This document shows, piece by piece, positions 8,841 through 17,079 of a stretch of 64,000 bases of DNA. Each line of letters begins with the position of its first letter. Within the stretch, counting starts at the first letter, position 1. The notes below the pieces were generated by a model. It was given only the letters and a program-made list of their open reading frames with translations. It had not been told where the DNA came from and did not search any database. The position numbers and the translations under genes were made by a program. Source of the DNA: Neisseriales bacterium (GTDB lineage Bacteria > Pseudomonadota > Gammaproteobacteria > Burkholderiales > UBA11063); assembly GCA_008017155.1 (NCBI GenBank), contig SSGX01000015.1, forward strand, positions 56,269 through 120,268. The letters run 5' to 3'.

Positions 8841-9704
8841 CTATTCTTTAGTTTTATATCCGTTGATAACCTTACTTGCAATCACTTGGTATTCTTTATA
8901 AATTTCATCTTGATACAAACTAGAAGAATATTTAGTCATCAGTTTATACTTAATAAAAGTACTTATTTTATAAGTAAGCATCAAAACTGCTAATGCAAGC
9001 CCAGTCCAGCCATTCTTACGTCCACCAGACTTCCACATAAATCTAGGAATGAACCATAAACAATCTTTAATAATATGCTTAGCTTTCGGAATACCTCTCT
9101 GCCCTTTGAACATTTCTGCTGCTTCAATTGTTGTATATTTATTCATCTTATCAATAAAATGCTCAATACCTAAATAGTTGAAATGAAGAATAGAAGCTTC
9201 TGGAATATCCAAAAATATTTTTCTTACATCAGCAGGGAACTGATAAAAATCACTATGTACTCGTGCACTGTAACCAATAATTGAGCTTTTTTTAAAGAAA
9301 CGCAATACAGTATCTTTTGCCCATCCACCACAAATGATTTTCTCACCGAACATATAATTTACTCTGGGAATCTGTACAACGTCAGCTAAATCATTCTCTA
9401 CAACACGTTTTAACTCGTTCCATAAGACGGGAGTTACCAGTTCATCTGCATCAAGAACCATCACCCAATCATTACTTACCTGCTCAATTGCGTACTGTCT
9501 TGCTGGATCTGCATAACCACACGGTTCAAAATTAAATACTTTGACATTTGAATATCTTTTGGCAATTTCAACGGTACGATCACTACTATACATATCAACA
9601 ATAATAATTTCGTCAGCAAATGGAACTGACTCTATTGCATTAGCAATATTTTTCTCTTCATTATAAGTGTTGATCGCTACCGAAACTCTGAATGATTCAG
9701 ACAT
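8841..9704 (-). CDS. WaaE/KdtX-like family 2 glycosyltransferase
   Basis: 287 residues. VSVAINTYNEEKNIANAIES, then FADEIIIVDMYSSDRTVEIA and WVMVLDADELVTPVLWNEL (DAD metal site near residue 92) follow the pattern of LPS beta-1,4-glucosyltransferases of the WaaE/KdtX group that modify the inner core. The C-terminal basic region (RKNGWTGLALAVLMLTYKIS) has a short hydrophobic stretch typical of membrane association in this group. It starts four bases after the preceding gene ends and is one of nine glycosyltransferases in a row. Confidence 0.83.
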   Translation of the reverse strand: MSESFRVSVAINTYNEEKNIANAIESVPFADEIIIVDMYSSDRTVEIAKRYSNVKVFNFEPCGYADPARQYAIEQVSNDWVMVLDADELVTPVLWNELKRVVENDLADVVQIPRVNYMFGEKIICGGWAKDTVLRFFKKSSIIGYSARVHSDFYQFPADVRKIFLDIPEASILHFNYLGIEHFIDKMNKYTTIEAAEMFKGQRGIPKAKHIIKDCLWFIPRFMWKSGGRKNGWTGLALAVLMLTYKISTFIKYKLMTKYSSSLYQDEIYKEYQVIASKVINGYKTKE

Positions 9705-9708
9705 TTAA

Positions 9709-10695
9709 TCAAGCCTTTCTAAATAACCGTTTAAGAAAATGAGTCTTTGGTTTAATAAAGTATAAAATGCCCCTATCATACATTTTCTTTAGTTTTCTAA
9801 CTTTATACGGAGGAATAATTTCTTTGGCAAGATATTTATCTTCTGGAAGCTTTGGCATAAACGATTTAAGCAATTTAAACATCTTATAACGCTGATAAGA
9901 AAAACACATATCTTCAATATGCTGGTAGGCATCAGCGAGACAAAAACTCCAATAATAATTTTCAGTATTTAAAATACCATATTTTTTAAGTGTATTAAGC
10001 CTTACTTGCAAAGAACTATAATACAATTTAAATGAGGGTGGGATTCTACTACCATCAGAATTTATATTACCTACTCGATGTAAATATATAACCTCATTAA
10101 TTACAATGACTTTCTTAGCATGGCTTGAAATAGCTGGCCAAATAATAGTATCTTCAAATTTTTCACGTGGAAATTTAAAATCATGCTTTTGCCAAAAGTC
10201 TTTCTTATATAATTTTGCCCAAGGATAAACCATATTATAAAGATTAGAAAATGCTTCCTCTCGCGGTATAAAAAAATTATCATGACTTATTGAACCAGTA
10301 AAGATAACATCCTCATGATTAGCACCATCTTGGAAGCGGGCAAAATTACCAACAAGTAACTGAGCATCAGTAATATTTTTTGCCATCAACTCTAAAGCAT
10401 TGATTGGTAGTATATCATCATTATCCATAAATAGAAAATAATCACCACTAGCTAGTTCAACACCCAAGTTCCGACACAAGCCTTGACGGAGGTTAGATTC
10501 ATTATGTTTATAAACAAAATTATTGTCTGGGTGATTATTTATGAATTTTGTGATTAATTGTCTAGTTGTGTCCGTAGAACAATCATCTATTAATATACAC
10601 TCCCAATTCTTATAAGTCTGAGAAACCAAGGAATTAAGAGCTTCGACAATATAATTCTCTGCATTATATACGGGAATAATAATACTTAAGAGCAC
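9709..10695 (-). CDS. Family 2 glycosyltransferase (GTG start)
   Basis: 328 residues. LSIIIPVYNAENYIVEALNS, CILIDDCSTDTTRQLI and DYFLFMDNDDILPINALE (DND near residue 92) are the canonical GT2 segments. The start is GTG at 10695, supported by GGGAG six bases upstream; no ATG fits. A basic C-terminus (YFIKPKTHFLKRLFRKA) suggests peripheral membrane binding. It resembles the capsule and LPS outer-core class of GT2 enzymes; the sugar is unknown. It lies between a GT9 and a WaaE-like gene. Confidence 0.83.
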   Translation of the reverse strand: MLLSIIIPVYNAENYIVEALNSLVSQTYKNWECILIDDCSTDTTRQLITKFINNHPDNNFVYKHNESNLRQGLCRNLGVELASGDYFLFMDNDDILPINALELMAKNITDAQLLVGNFARFQDGANHEDVIFTGSISHDNFFIPREEAFSNLYNMVYPWAKLYKKDFWQKHDFKFPREKFEDTIIWPAISSHAKKVIVINEVIYLHRVGNINSDGSRIPPSFKLYYSSLQVRLNTLKKYGILNTENYYWSFCLADAYQHIEDMCFSYQRYKMFKLLKSFMPKLPEDKYLAKEIIPPYKVRKLKKMYDRGILYFIKPKTHFLKRLFRKA

Positions 10696-10716
10696 TAAAA
10701 AACTCCCAAAGAGAAG

Positions 10717-11709
10717 CTAAATTCTTGTAGCTGCCAATACTTCTTTATAACTAACATCATATATATTACTTCTTTCAGAAGATAAGGTCTTCTGCTTTGT
10801 TGTCCAAGGATACCAAATTAAACTCTCGGTATAATTATTAAAGATTGAAACACATCTGACCCCAAGTCCTGCAGCTATATGAACTAGACCACCATCTGCA
10901 CTTATAAAAACCTCATAACGAGATATTACTTTTGCGAGTTGATATAAATCAGGAATACAAATAATTTGCACTATTTTATCTAAAGAAAGATCAATCAATA
11001 TAGAAATTACCCTTTGGCGATCCTCTGGCAAAACAATCACAGCAAGATTAGATAAATTTTCCTGCTGAAAAAAAGATAACAGACTATATAATAAGCTATC
11101 ATTTATGTATCTAGCTGCATCTTTTTTACCAGAAGCATTAATTATAATTGAACGGGGAATAAAATCTGGTTTTGAGAAATCTGGTTCAGGATAGAATTTT
11201 GCATACTCAGGAATTGAATATAACGCATTGATACCCAGATGCGCAAGAATAAAATCAAGAAATTGGTGAAGTCTTATTACTTCATGCTGCTTTAAATTTT
11301 CATTAAAGAACATAAATTTGCCAGAAAGCTTTTTCCTAGCTATCCATAATCTAGAACTAACACTCTTGGTTATTAATCGACGGGCTATTATTTGTCTTGA
11401 TGATATTTTTGAAATATATTTGTACGTCCGGATACAGCCATTTAATTGTAAAATCAAATCATATGAACATTTTGAATTAATCTTAGTTACTATCTCGTGA
11501 TAATTAGAGGCAGCTTTCTTTGTCCCCTGTTGGTGGTCTAGTACGTATATATCGTTAACTAGAGGATGATATCTAAATGCTGGTAAATTATGTTCGTGAC
11601 ATAAAACATCTAGTATTAAATTTGGTATAGTTTTTTTAAGGGTTTCAATAAAAGCTGAAGTGACTATAGCATCGCCCAAAAGATCCGTTCGAGACAGTAA
11701 GACTCTCAT
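10717..11709 (-). CDS. Family 9 glycosyltransferase (heptosyltransferase-like)
   Basis: 330 residues. It starts MRVLLSRTDLLGDAIVTSAF, the N-terminal signature of ADP-heptose:LPS heptosyltransferases (RxDxLGDxVLTTP), and contains VFISADGGLVHIAAGLGVRC in the C-terminal Rossmann domain. It is the second GT9 in the run, which fits two heptose additions in an LPS inner core, although no heptose synthesis gene is in view. It sits 21 bases upstream of the GTG-start GT2 and six bases after the glycosyltransferase that follows infC. Confidence 0.85.
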   Translation of the reverse strand: MRVLLSRTDLLGDAIVTSAFIETLKKTIPNLILDVLCHEHNLPAFRYHPLVNDIYVLDHQQGTKKAASNYHEIVTKINSKCSYDLILQLNGCIRTYKYISKISSRQIIARRLITKSVSSRLWIARKKLSGKFMFFNENLKQHEVIRLHQFLDFILAHLGINALYSIPEYAKFYPEPDFSKPDFIPRSIIINASGKKDAARYINDSLLYSLLSFFQQENLSNLAVIVLPEDRQRVISILIDLSLDKIVQIICIPDLYQLAKVISRYEVFISADGGLVHIAAGLGVRCVSIFNNYTESLIWYPWTTKQKTLSSERSNIYDVSYKEVLAATRI

Positions 11710-11714
11710 AATAA

Positions 11715-12584
11715 TCAGCGAATCAGTTTAAAATGCTTTTTAGCTAAATCAATTCCACCAAACAATTTTTCAATTTTCATCATCAATCGATGCTTTTTAT
11801 CCCGCTTGGAAAGCTTATAATCCGAATTTGGAATAAACAGCTGCTCTGCTTCATTTTCTAGCCACTCATTAGCAATAAGTGGATGTGAACCCAAAAACTG
11901 CTTTATAGTATCAGGATCAATATCACCATACCCCAAAAATTCTTTAGGCGTTTTACCCCAGTAGCGCTCAACACGCTTCTGCTTTTCATTCATTTTAGCT
12001 ACCGAACGAATATGTCCATAATGGTATAAATGACAACCAACAGCGGCAGCATTTGGATAGCGACCTCGACGATTTTCATTCATAATAAGCCAAAATAAGC
12101 CATCCGGTGCCCAACTACGAACAGAATTACGAATAATCCGTGGAGCTTTGCGATACCAACGCGGCGAATAAGCATATGTTTGTGGCGAACCATAAAAATG
12201 ATAATAGTCAAAAACTAGAGCCTCGACTTCCTTATCATCTTTATATTTCTCCATTACTGAACGGATTAAGCCATAATCTTTCTCATGAATTACTTCATCA
12301 CCTTCAAGATAAAATGCCCAATCGCCAGTGCAGTTAAATTGCGCTATCATCTTTTGCTGTGCATAAGTATAGCCACGATCCTGCATACTCTCATTCCAAG
12401 TAGTCAGAATTATTTTAAGCTTAGGATCACCAATGGCTTTCACTTTTTCGTAGGTGTCATCATCGCTATTTCCTAACGCAACAACGACCTCATCACAAAC
12501 TGCTAATAATGATTTCAAGCTCTCAATATAAGGATAGCCCAAAATTGTGCCATTACGCAGAAAAGTAAAGCCACTAACTTTCAT
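11715..12584 (-). CDS. Family 2 glycosyltransferase-like protein, first gene after infC
   Basis: 289 residues from ATG 12584 (MKVSGFTFLRNGTILGYPYI). An in-frame upstream start at 12611 would overlap infC and has no ribosome binding site. GT-A features are VCDEVVVALGNSDDDT (about residues 32-47) and WAFYLEGDEVIHEKD (EGD as the metal site, about residue 95). Related proteins are annotated as glycosyltransferases acting on LPS or teichoic-type polymers. It starts one base after the infC stop codon, so its translation is probably coupled to that of IF3. Confidence 0.8.
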   Translation of the reverse strand: MKVSGFTFLRNGTILGYPYIESLKSLLAVCDEVVVALGNSDDDTYEKVKAIGDPKLKIILTTWNESMQDRGYTYAQQKMIAQFNCTGDWAFYLEGDEVIHEKDYGLIRSVMEKYKDDKEVEALVFDYYHFYGSPQTYAYSPRWYRKAPRIIRNSVRSWAPDGLFWLIMNENRRGRYPNAAAVGCHLYHYGHIRSVAKMNEKQKRVERYWGKTPKEFLGYGDIDPDTIKQFLGSHPLIANEWLENEAEQLFIPNSDYKLSKRDKKHRLMMKIEKLFGGIDLAKKHFKLIR

Positions 12585-12585
12585 A

Positions 12586-13110
12586 TTATTTTTTCTTTTT
12601 AGGTGCAACAATCATTATTGCGTTACGCCCTTCTACTTTAGGGATAGATTCTACAACTACAAAGTCAAGCAAATCTTGCTGTGCACGCTCAAGATAACGT
12701 AAACCAAGCTCTTGATGCGCCATTTCACGACCACGGAATTGAACAATAAATTTAACCTTATCACCGTCTTCAAGAAATCTTTTAGCGTTTTTTAACTTAA
12801 TTTCATAATCATGATCATCAGTTACTGGACGTAATTTAATTTCTTTGACATGAACTTGCTTCTGCTTTTGTTTAGCGGCATGAGCTTTTTTTTGCTCATG
12901 ATACTTAAATTTGCCAAAATCCATGATTTTGCATACAGGAGGGTTGGCGTTTGGTGAGATCTCAACTAGATCAAGCTCAAGTTCTTCAGCCTTAGCCATT
13001 GCCTCAGCTATTGAAACTACTCCTAGTTGCTCTCCAGTATCATCAATAATTAAGCGCACTTCAGATACAGTAATGGCTTCATTTATTCTTGCTTGTTTTT
13101 CAGTACTTAT
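12586..13110 (-). CDS. infC: Translation initiation factor IF-3, probable AUA start
   Basis: IF3 binds the 30S subunit and rejects non-canonical start codons and non-initiator tRNA. The protein contains [40 protein letters not shown] and [12 protein letters not shown], all typical. The first ATG/GTG/TTG-type codon in frame is GTG 13059, which would remove the conserved ARINEAITV segment. The upstream frame is open to a TGA at about 13132, and GGGAG lies seven bases before an ATA codon at 13110. That start gives [20 protein letters not shown] and 174 residues, the normal IF3 length. IF3 genes classically use AUU, AUC or AUA to allow autoregulation. A glycosyltransferase gene follows by one base. 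Confidence 0.93.
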   Translation of the reverse strand: MSTEKQARINEAITVSEVRLIIDDTGEQLGVVSIAEAMAKAEELELDLVEISPNANPPVCKIMDFGKFKYHEQKKAHAAKQKQKQVHVKEIKLRPVTDDHDYEIKLKNAKRFLEDGDKVKFIVQFRGREMAHQELGLRYLERAQQDLLDFVVVESIPKVEGRNAIMIVAPKKKK

Positions 13111-13138
13111 GGTTAGACTCCCAATATAAATTCACATG

Positions 13139-13144
13139 ATTATA
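13139..13144 (-). promoter_or_regulatory. Candidate -10 box for infC and the glycosyltransferase run
   Basis: A TATAAT on the minus strand about 29 bases upstream of the proposed infC start. The hexamer 17 bases farther upstream (TGAATT) is a poor -35 match, so the call rests on the -10 alone. Between here and the yidC terminator (13145-13293) I see an 8-bp inverted repeat TTTTTGTG/CACAAAAA at 13185-13205 and no gene. Confidence 0.4.
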
Positions 13145-13293
13145 ACTCATATTATTTAAAAAATTCAGTTCTTTTTATCAATTTTTTTTGTGCGTTACAC
13201 AAAAAGGTCACAATTAGCTAAAAATCTAATAGATGATCTTGATAAATATAAAGCTCACAATATCTTTTAAAAATTAAATTTTATAAATAACAA

Positions 13294-13314
13294 AAGCCAG
13301 CATTAAGCTGGCTT
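13294..13314 (-). terminator. Rho-independent terminator after yidC
   Basis: Perfect 8-bp stem AAGCCAGC/GCTGGCTT with a 5-base loop, followed on the minus strand by TTTTG and an AT-rich tail. It lies 28 bases beyond the yidC stop and closes the rpmH-rnpA-yidD-yidC unit before infC. Confidence 0.8.
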
Positions 13315-13341
13315 ACTAGTTTTTGTAAAATAAATACGAAA

Positions 13342-14994
13342 TTACTTCTTGGTAACAACGTGTTTATTTACATACCATTGCTGCCCCATTGATAGTACAT
13401 TATTGACTAACCAATAAACAACTAGCCCCGCCGGGAAGAAGAAGAACATCACACTAAACGCTAGTGGCATGATGCGCATCATCTTCGCTTGTACCGGATC
13501 AGCCGCAGGAGGATTTAGGAATGTCTGCAAAAACATTGTCCCAGCAAGCACTACAGGCAAGATATAATATGGATCAGGTCGACTCAAGTCACTTATCCAT
13601 AAGAAATGTGCCTGACGTAATTCAACAGAACCAAGTAATGCCCAATATAGACCAATAAATACCGGAATCTGCAATAGCATTGGCAAACAACCACCAACCG
13701 GATTCACCTTTTCTTCGCGATACATCGCCATCATTGCTTGTTGAAGCTTAACTTTATCATCACCGTATTGAGCCTTCAGTTTCTCCATTCTTGGCGCTAA
13801 AGCTTTCATTTTTGCCATTGACTTATAACTAGCTCTGGTTAATGGAAATAATACAACTTTAACAAAAACTGTTAGAAGGATAATTGCCCAACCCCAGTTT
13901 TTAACATATTCATAAATATGCACCAACAACCAGAATAATGGTGTAGCAAAAATATATACCCAACCATAATCTTTAGTCCGTTCCAATTCAGGTGCAGCCA
14001 AAGCCATCGCTTTATATTCCTGCGGACCAACATACATTGGAACTGAGACAGAGTACGAAGAGTGCGCTTGAATTGGCGGTAAATCAGTCATCAAACCTGC
14101 TGAAGCAAGTTTACCATCATCTATAGTTTTCAGATTAAACCGACAAGCAACTCCATTACCACAAACGGCAGGATGATTATATGGATTTAATAACCATAAA
14201 GATGTAAAGTAGTGTTCAGTAAATCCTATCCAACCATTATTAACATTTTGCGGATAATCAACATCATTTTTTACTAGGCTATCGAATTTAACCGCATTAA
14301 ATTTAGCATCGGTAGTATAGTAAACTGGTCCAGTAAAGGTATGAACAAACTTAGTTTCGCCACTTGGTGCCTGTTCATCACGTAAAAAACGCCAATAAGC
14401 AGATACATTATTTAAAACATTTACACTATTATTAGTAATCTGATAGCTGGTATCAATTACATAACTATCACGTTTGAAAGTATAGGTTTTATAAACAACT
14501 ATATCATTGCCAGCATCTGCCTTCAGGGTTACTGAAACACTATCTTGCCCACTTGCCAGAGTATAGCTATCTTTATCCGCACTAAACTGGGATTTATGTG
14601 TTGGTAGTTTTAAATCTTGATTAGCACTTATTAAACCTGTTTGGGCAATAAAGACACGACTTTTCTGATTTAATAGTAATTGATACGGTTTTGAGGTATC
14701 ATCGTAATCAGAGTATTTCAATAAGTCAATCTCACGAATGTCACCACCCATAGTACTTATATCTACCTTCATCAAGTCAGTAGTAACAGTTATCGTTTTA
14801 TCACTGGCTAAATTGAATGAACCATCAGAAACAGTATTATTTGAATTACTAGCACCAGTCACAGCAGGTATATCACTAGTAGCAGAAACTGACTGAGTCT
14901 GTGCTGGATTTGGTTTTTGTGGGAAAAACTTTTCCCAAGCAAGCATCAGACCTAAAGATAAAGCAACAAAAAGTATTAAACGACGCGTATCCAT
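13342..14994 (-). CDS. yidC: Membrane protein insertase YidC
   Basis: Inner-membrane insertase that inserts and folds membrane proteins alone or with SecYEG. The 550-residue protein has an N-terminal anchor (RLILFVALSLGLMLAWEKFF), a long periplasmic beta-domain (about residues 60-335), and the conserved five-helix C-terminal domain from about 340. That domain includes WGWAIILLTVFVKVVLFPLT with the conserved Arg following in TRASYKSMAKM, GGCLPMLLQIPVFIGLYWAL, and a VVYWLVNNVLSMGQQ final helix. Length matches Gram-negative YidC. It is 17 bases downstream of yidD; a terminator follows. Confidence 0.97.
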   Translation of the reverse strand: MDTRRLILFVALSLGLMLAWEKFFPQKPNPAQTQSVSATSDIPAVTGASNSNNTVSDGSFNLASDKTITVTTDLMKVDISTMGGDIREIDLLKYSDYDDTSKPYQLLLNQKSRVFIAQTGLISANQDLKLPTHKSQFSADKDSYTLASGQDSVSVTLKADAGNDIVVYKTYTFKRDSYVIDTSYQITNNSVNVLNNVSAYWRFLRDEQAPSGETKFVHTFTGPVYYTTDAKFNAVKFDSLVKNDVDYPQNVNNGWIGFTEHYFTSLWLLNPYNHPAVCGNGVACRFNLKTIDDGKLASAGLMTDLPPIQAHSSYSVSVPMYVGPQEYKAMALAAPELERTKDYGWVYIFATPLFWLLVHIYEYVKNWGWAIILLTVFVKVVLFPLTRASYKSMAKMKALAPRMEKLKAQYGDDKVKLQQAMMAMYREEKVNPVGGCLPMLLQIPVFIGLYWALLGSVELRQAHFLWISDLSRPDPYYILPVVLAGTMFLQTFLNPPAADPVQAKMMRIMPLAFSVMFFFFPAGLVVYWLVNNVLSMGQQWYVNKHVVTKK

Positions 14995-15011
14995 AAACTT
15001 CCTTAAAAACT

Positions 15012-15224
15012 CTAGGGCACTGGATCGTGCCCACTACCACCCCATGGATGGCAACGAGAAATACGACGTAAAGACAAAACAAAGCCTTTGATTATACCAT
15101 ACCTACTAAATGCAGTAATCGCATAGTTAGAACAACTAGGCGTAAAGCGGCAAGATGGTGGTAGCCATGAACTAAGTAATAATTGGTAAGCTCGAATCAG
15201 AAAAATTGCAACTTTAGTCAGCAT
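15012..15224 (-). CDS. yidD: Membrane protein insertion efficiency factor YidD
   Basis: Small (70-residue) membrane-associated protein that assists YidC-dependent insertion. SSWLPPSCRFTPSCSNYAIT carries the family's three cysteines, and the C-terminus HPWGGSGHDPVP is diagnostic. It overlaps the end of rnpA by seven bases and precedes yidC, the conserved order. Confidence 0.96.
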   Translation of the reverse strand: MLTKVAIFLIRAYQLLLSSWLPPSCRFTPSCSNYAITAFSRYGIIKGFVLSLRRISRCHPWGGSGHDPVP

Positions 15225-15562
15225 AATTTCTTAAATTGAGTGGTAAGCGCTTTTAACTCATCAGTCGCTATAGCCCATTCTTCCTTAGTAAATTTCTTCT
15301 GTACTCTTACGATAAGATCGATACCGTTCCAGTCTGTCTGATTATGGCGAAAAAATTCACGAATAAACCGCTTCATATAGTTTCGCTGATTGGCTCGCTT
15401 AGCAATTTTCTTACTCACCATAAAACCAAGCCTAGAGTGTTCAAAACTATTTGGCATATAGTGCAACTTAAAACATTTCCCAACTCGAACCTTCCGAAAT
15501 GCAAAAACGGATGAAAATTCATCCGCTTTTCTTAGTCGGTGCTCTTTAGTAAAGCAATTCAT
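15218..15562 (-). CDS. rnpA: Ribonuclease P protein component
   Basis: Protein subunit of RNase P, which trims the 5' leader of pre-tRNAs. The 114-residue basic protein has LGFMVSKKIAKRANQRNYMK and KRFIREFFR, containing the conserved RNR-type RNA-binding motif (R-N-x-x-K-R-x-x-R-E). It lies 26 bases after rpmH and overlaps yidD. Start MNCFTKEHRLRKADEF is typical. Confidence 0.95.
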   Translation of the reverse strand: MNCFTKEHRLRKADEFSSVFAFRKVRVGKCFKLHYMPNSFEHSRLGFMVSKKIAKRANQRNYMKRFIREFFRHNQTDWNGIDLIVRVQKKFTKEEWAIATDELKALTTQFKKLC

Positions 15563-15588
15563 CCACTACCAATTATATAAATAGAGGA

Positions 15589-15723
15589 TTAAACAGCCAA
15601 ACTTTTTCTACCTTTAGCACGACGTGCATTGATAATTGCACGTCCAGCTTTAGTTTTCATGCGAACCAAAAAACCGTGAGTGCGTTTACGTTTAGTAACT
15701 GATGGTTGAAATGTGCGTTTCAT
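15589..15723 (-). CDS. rpmH: Large ribosomal subunit protein bL34
   Basis: 44-residue, very basic 50S protein: [20 protein letters not shown] at the start, [18 protein letters not shown] at the end. All family positions are present and the length is standard. AGGA lies upstream of ATG 15723. It heads the rpmH-rnpA-yidD-yidC unit. In many bacteria dnaA and oriC lie on the other side of rpmH; here an S33 hydrolase gene occupies that place and no DnaA boxes are evident. Confidence 0.97.
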   Translation of the reverse strand: MKRTFQPSVTKRKRTHGFLVRMKTKAGRAIINARRAKGRKSLAV

Positions 15724-15753
15724 TTTATCTTCCTTTAGCAAAATAAGTTGCGG

Positions 15754-15782
15754 ATTATATCATAAAATCAATATATTTGCAA
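15754..15782 (-). promoter_or_regulatory. Promoter of rpmH operon
   Basis: Minus-strand TTGCAA (15782-15777), exactly 17 bases, then TATAAT (15759-15754), about 30 bases before the rpmH start. Both boxes are close to the sigma-70 consensus, as expected for a ribosomal protein gene. Confidence 0.8.
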
Positions 15783-15796
15783 TTGATCAATAAACA

Positions 15797-16711
15797 TTAA
15801 TTATGTAAAAACTGCTCTAGAAAAGGCTCTAACATTAGACGAAATTCTTGTGGCTTCTCAAAGTAGGCTTGATGACTACACCCTTGTATCACTTCATAAT
15901 ATGAGCCGGGTAATTTCTGGTAAAATTTATACAAACTCTCAGGTGTTGCCTCATCATATTCGCCACAGGAGAATAAAACGGGAATATCAATCTTAGCTAA
16001 ATCTTCATAGCGATCATAGTCAACTAGTGTACCTGTTGCATAAAATTCACTTGGCCCCCACATATGTAAATAAGCTTCTTCATTAAATAACTTAGCAGTA
16101 TCTTCAATTAATGCACGTTGTTCTTCATTTAAAAATGAAGGTTGCAGCAAATGTTTATCATAAAAGGCTTGCATTACTTCCTGATACTTAGCACTTAATG
16201 TCTCTCCACTTTTCTCACACTCAAGCATTGCTTTATAAATCTCAAGTGGCATGGCCTGTTTTAAGCGCTTAGCATCTTCCATCCACATTTTAGTACTAAC
16301 AAGTGGACTGTTAATTACTAAAGCAGATAGTTTCTTTGCAACAGAGTTACTAAAATAATACTCAAGCGCAAGACTTGCACCCCACGAAGTTCCAAATAAA
16401 ATAAATTTATTTAGATTATAGAAACGGATAAGACAGTCTAGTTCAGCAACAAATCGCTCAATTGTCCATAAGTCCGATTTATTACCTGAATCAGATAAGG
16501 CTGATTTACCACCGCCAAGTTGATCATAAAATATCAGGGTATATTTATCAGCAAGCGAATTTAAGCCCCATTTAAGCTTATCATGAGTACTACCCGGACC
16601 GCCATGTAGAAAAACTATTGTCAGATTTTCTTTGGCAGCATCTGGAGAAATTATTTGAGACCAAATTTTCCCACCCGGGACATCAATATAATTTTCTTTT
16701 ACTGTAATCAT
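15797..16711 (-). CDS. Alpha/beta hydrolase, proline iminopeptidase (S33) family
   Basis: Cytoplasmic hydrolase of 304 residues of the S33 group (proline iminopeptidase / amino-acid amidase). Visible are the oxyanion motif LHGGPGSTHDKL (about residues 35-46), YDQLGGGKS, the nucleophile elbow GTSWGASLALEYY (Ser about 108), the acid in FSCGEYDEATPE (Asp about 250) and the base in GCSHQAYFEKP (His about 278). No signal peptide. It is the last gene of a probable run plsC-nitroreductase-lipoprotein-hydrolase and lies six bases after the lipoprotein. The exact substrate (N-terminal proline peptides or amides) is not decided by the sequence. Confidence 0.87.
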   Translation of the reverse strand: MITVKENYIDVPGGKIWSQIISPDAAKENLTIVFLHGGPGSTHDKLKWGLNSLADKYTLIFYDQLGGGKSALSDSGNKSDLWTIERFVAELDCLIRFYNLNKFILFGTSWGASLALEYYFSNSVAKKLSALVINSPLVSTKMWMEDAKRLKQAMPLEIYKAMLECEKSGETLSAKYQEVMQAFYDKHLLQPSFLNEEQRALIEDTAKLFNEEAYLHMWGPSEFYATGTLVDYDRYEDLAKIDIPVLFSCGEYDEATPESLYKFYQKLPGSYYEVIQGCSHQAYFEKPQEFRLMLEPFLEQFLHN

Positions 16712-16717
16712 ATATGT

Positions 16718-17068
16718 CTAGTGAAATCTATGATAATTAACAAAGTTACCATCTATAGTGCTGGTTGCGACAAGCAAATCACTCTCTGGCTGTAAATTTG
16801 ATTGATACATTATCCGTGCTGTTTGATCTGGAAAGCCGTAACAGTTAAATCCATTATTGCTATATAAAACCACTGTTTTACAAGCATTATTTAGATAACC
16901 ATCACTACCAGTAACGCTAATTTTATAATCCACCCATAAAGAACCAGGAGTAATCGTCATTACTGTGTCACCACTTTCACTAATCCAAGTACCAACAAGT
17001 TTATTACCATCTTTGGAGCAGGCGGTTAAAAAACAGAAACTAACCAAGATTAATAGATATTTATACAT
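16718..17068 (-). CDS. Small predicted lipoprotein of unknown function
   Basis: 116 residues with a clear lipoprotein signal: MYKYLLILVSFCFLTACSKD, lipobox LTAC with Cys at 17. The mature part contains VGTWISESGDTVMTITPGSL, a short lipocalin-like or META-like pattern seen in many small envelope lipoproteins. Two further cysteines (CKTVV, NCYGF) could form a disulfide. No family could be named. It is between a nitroreductase (11 bases upstream) and the S33 hydrolase. Confidence 0.75.
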   Translation of the reverse strand: MYKYLLILVSFCFLTACSKDGNKLVGTWISESGDTVMTITPGSLWVDYKISVTGSDGYLNNACKTVVLYSNNGFNCYGFPDQTARIMYQSNLQPESDLLVATSTIDGNFVNYHRFH

Positions 17069-17079
17069 TAAAATAAAAC

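Noticed and set aside
13185..13205. 8-bp inverted repeat TTTTTGTG/CACAAAAA upstream of infC considered as a terminator or attenuator
   Set aside because: The stem is AT-rich and weak and has no T-run after it on the infC strand; position alone does not support a function.
15724..15796. Possible oriC next to rpmH
   Set aside because: No cluster of DnaA boxes and no dnaA gene are visible; the space is a short promoter region.
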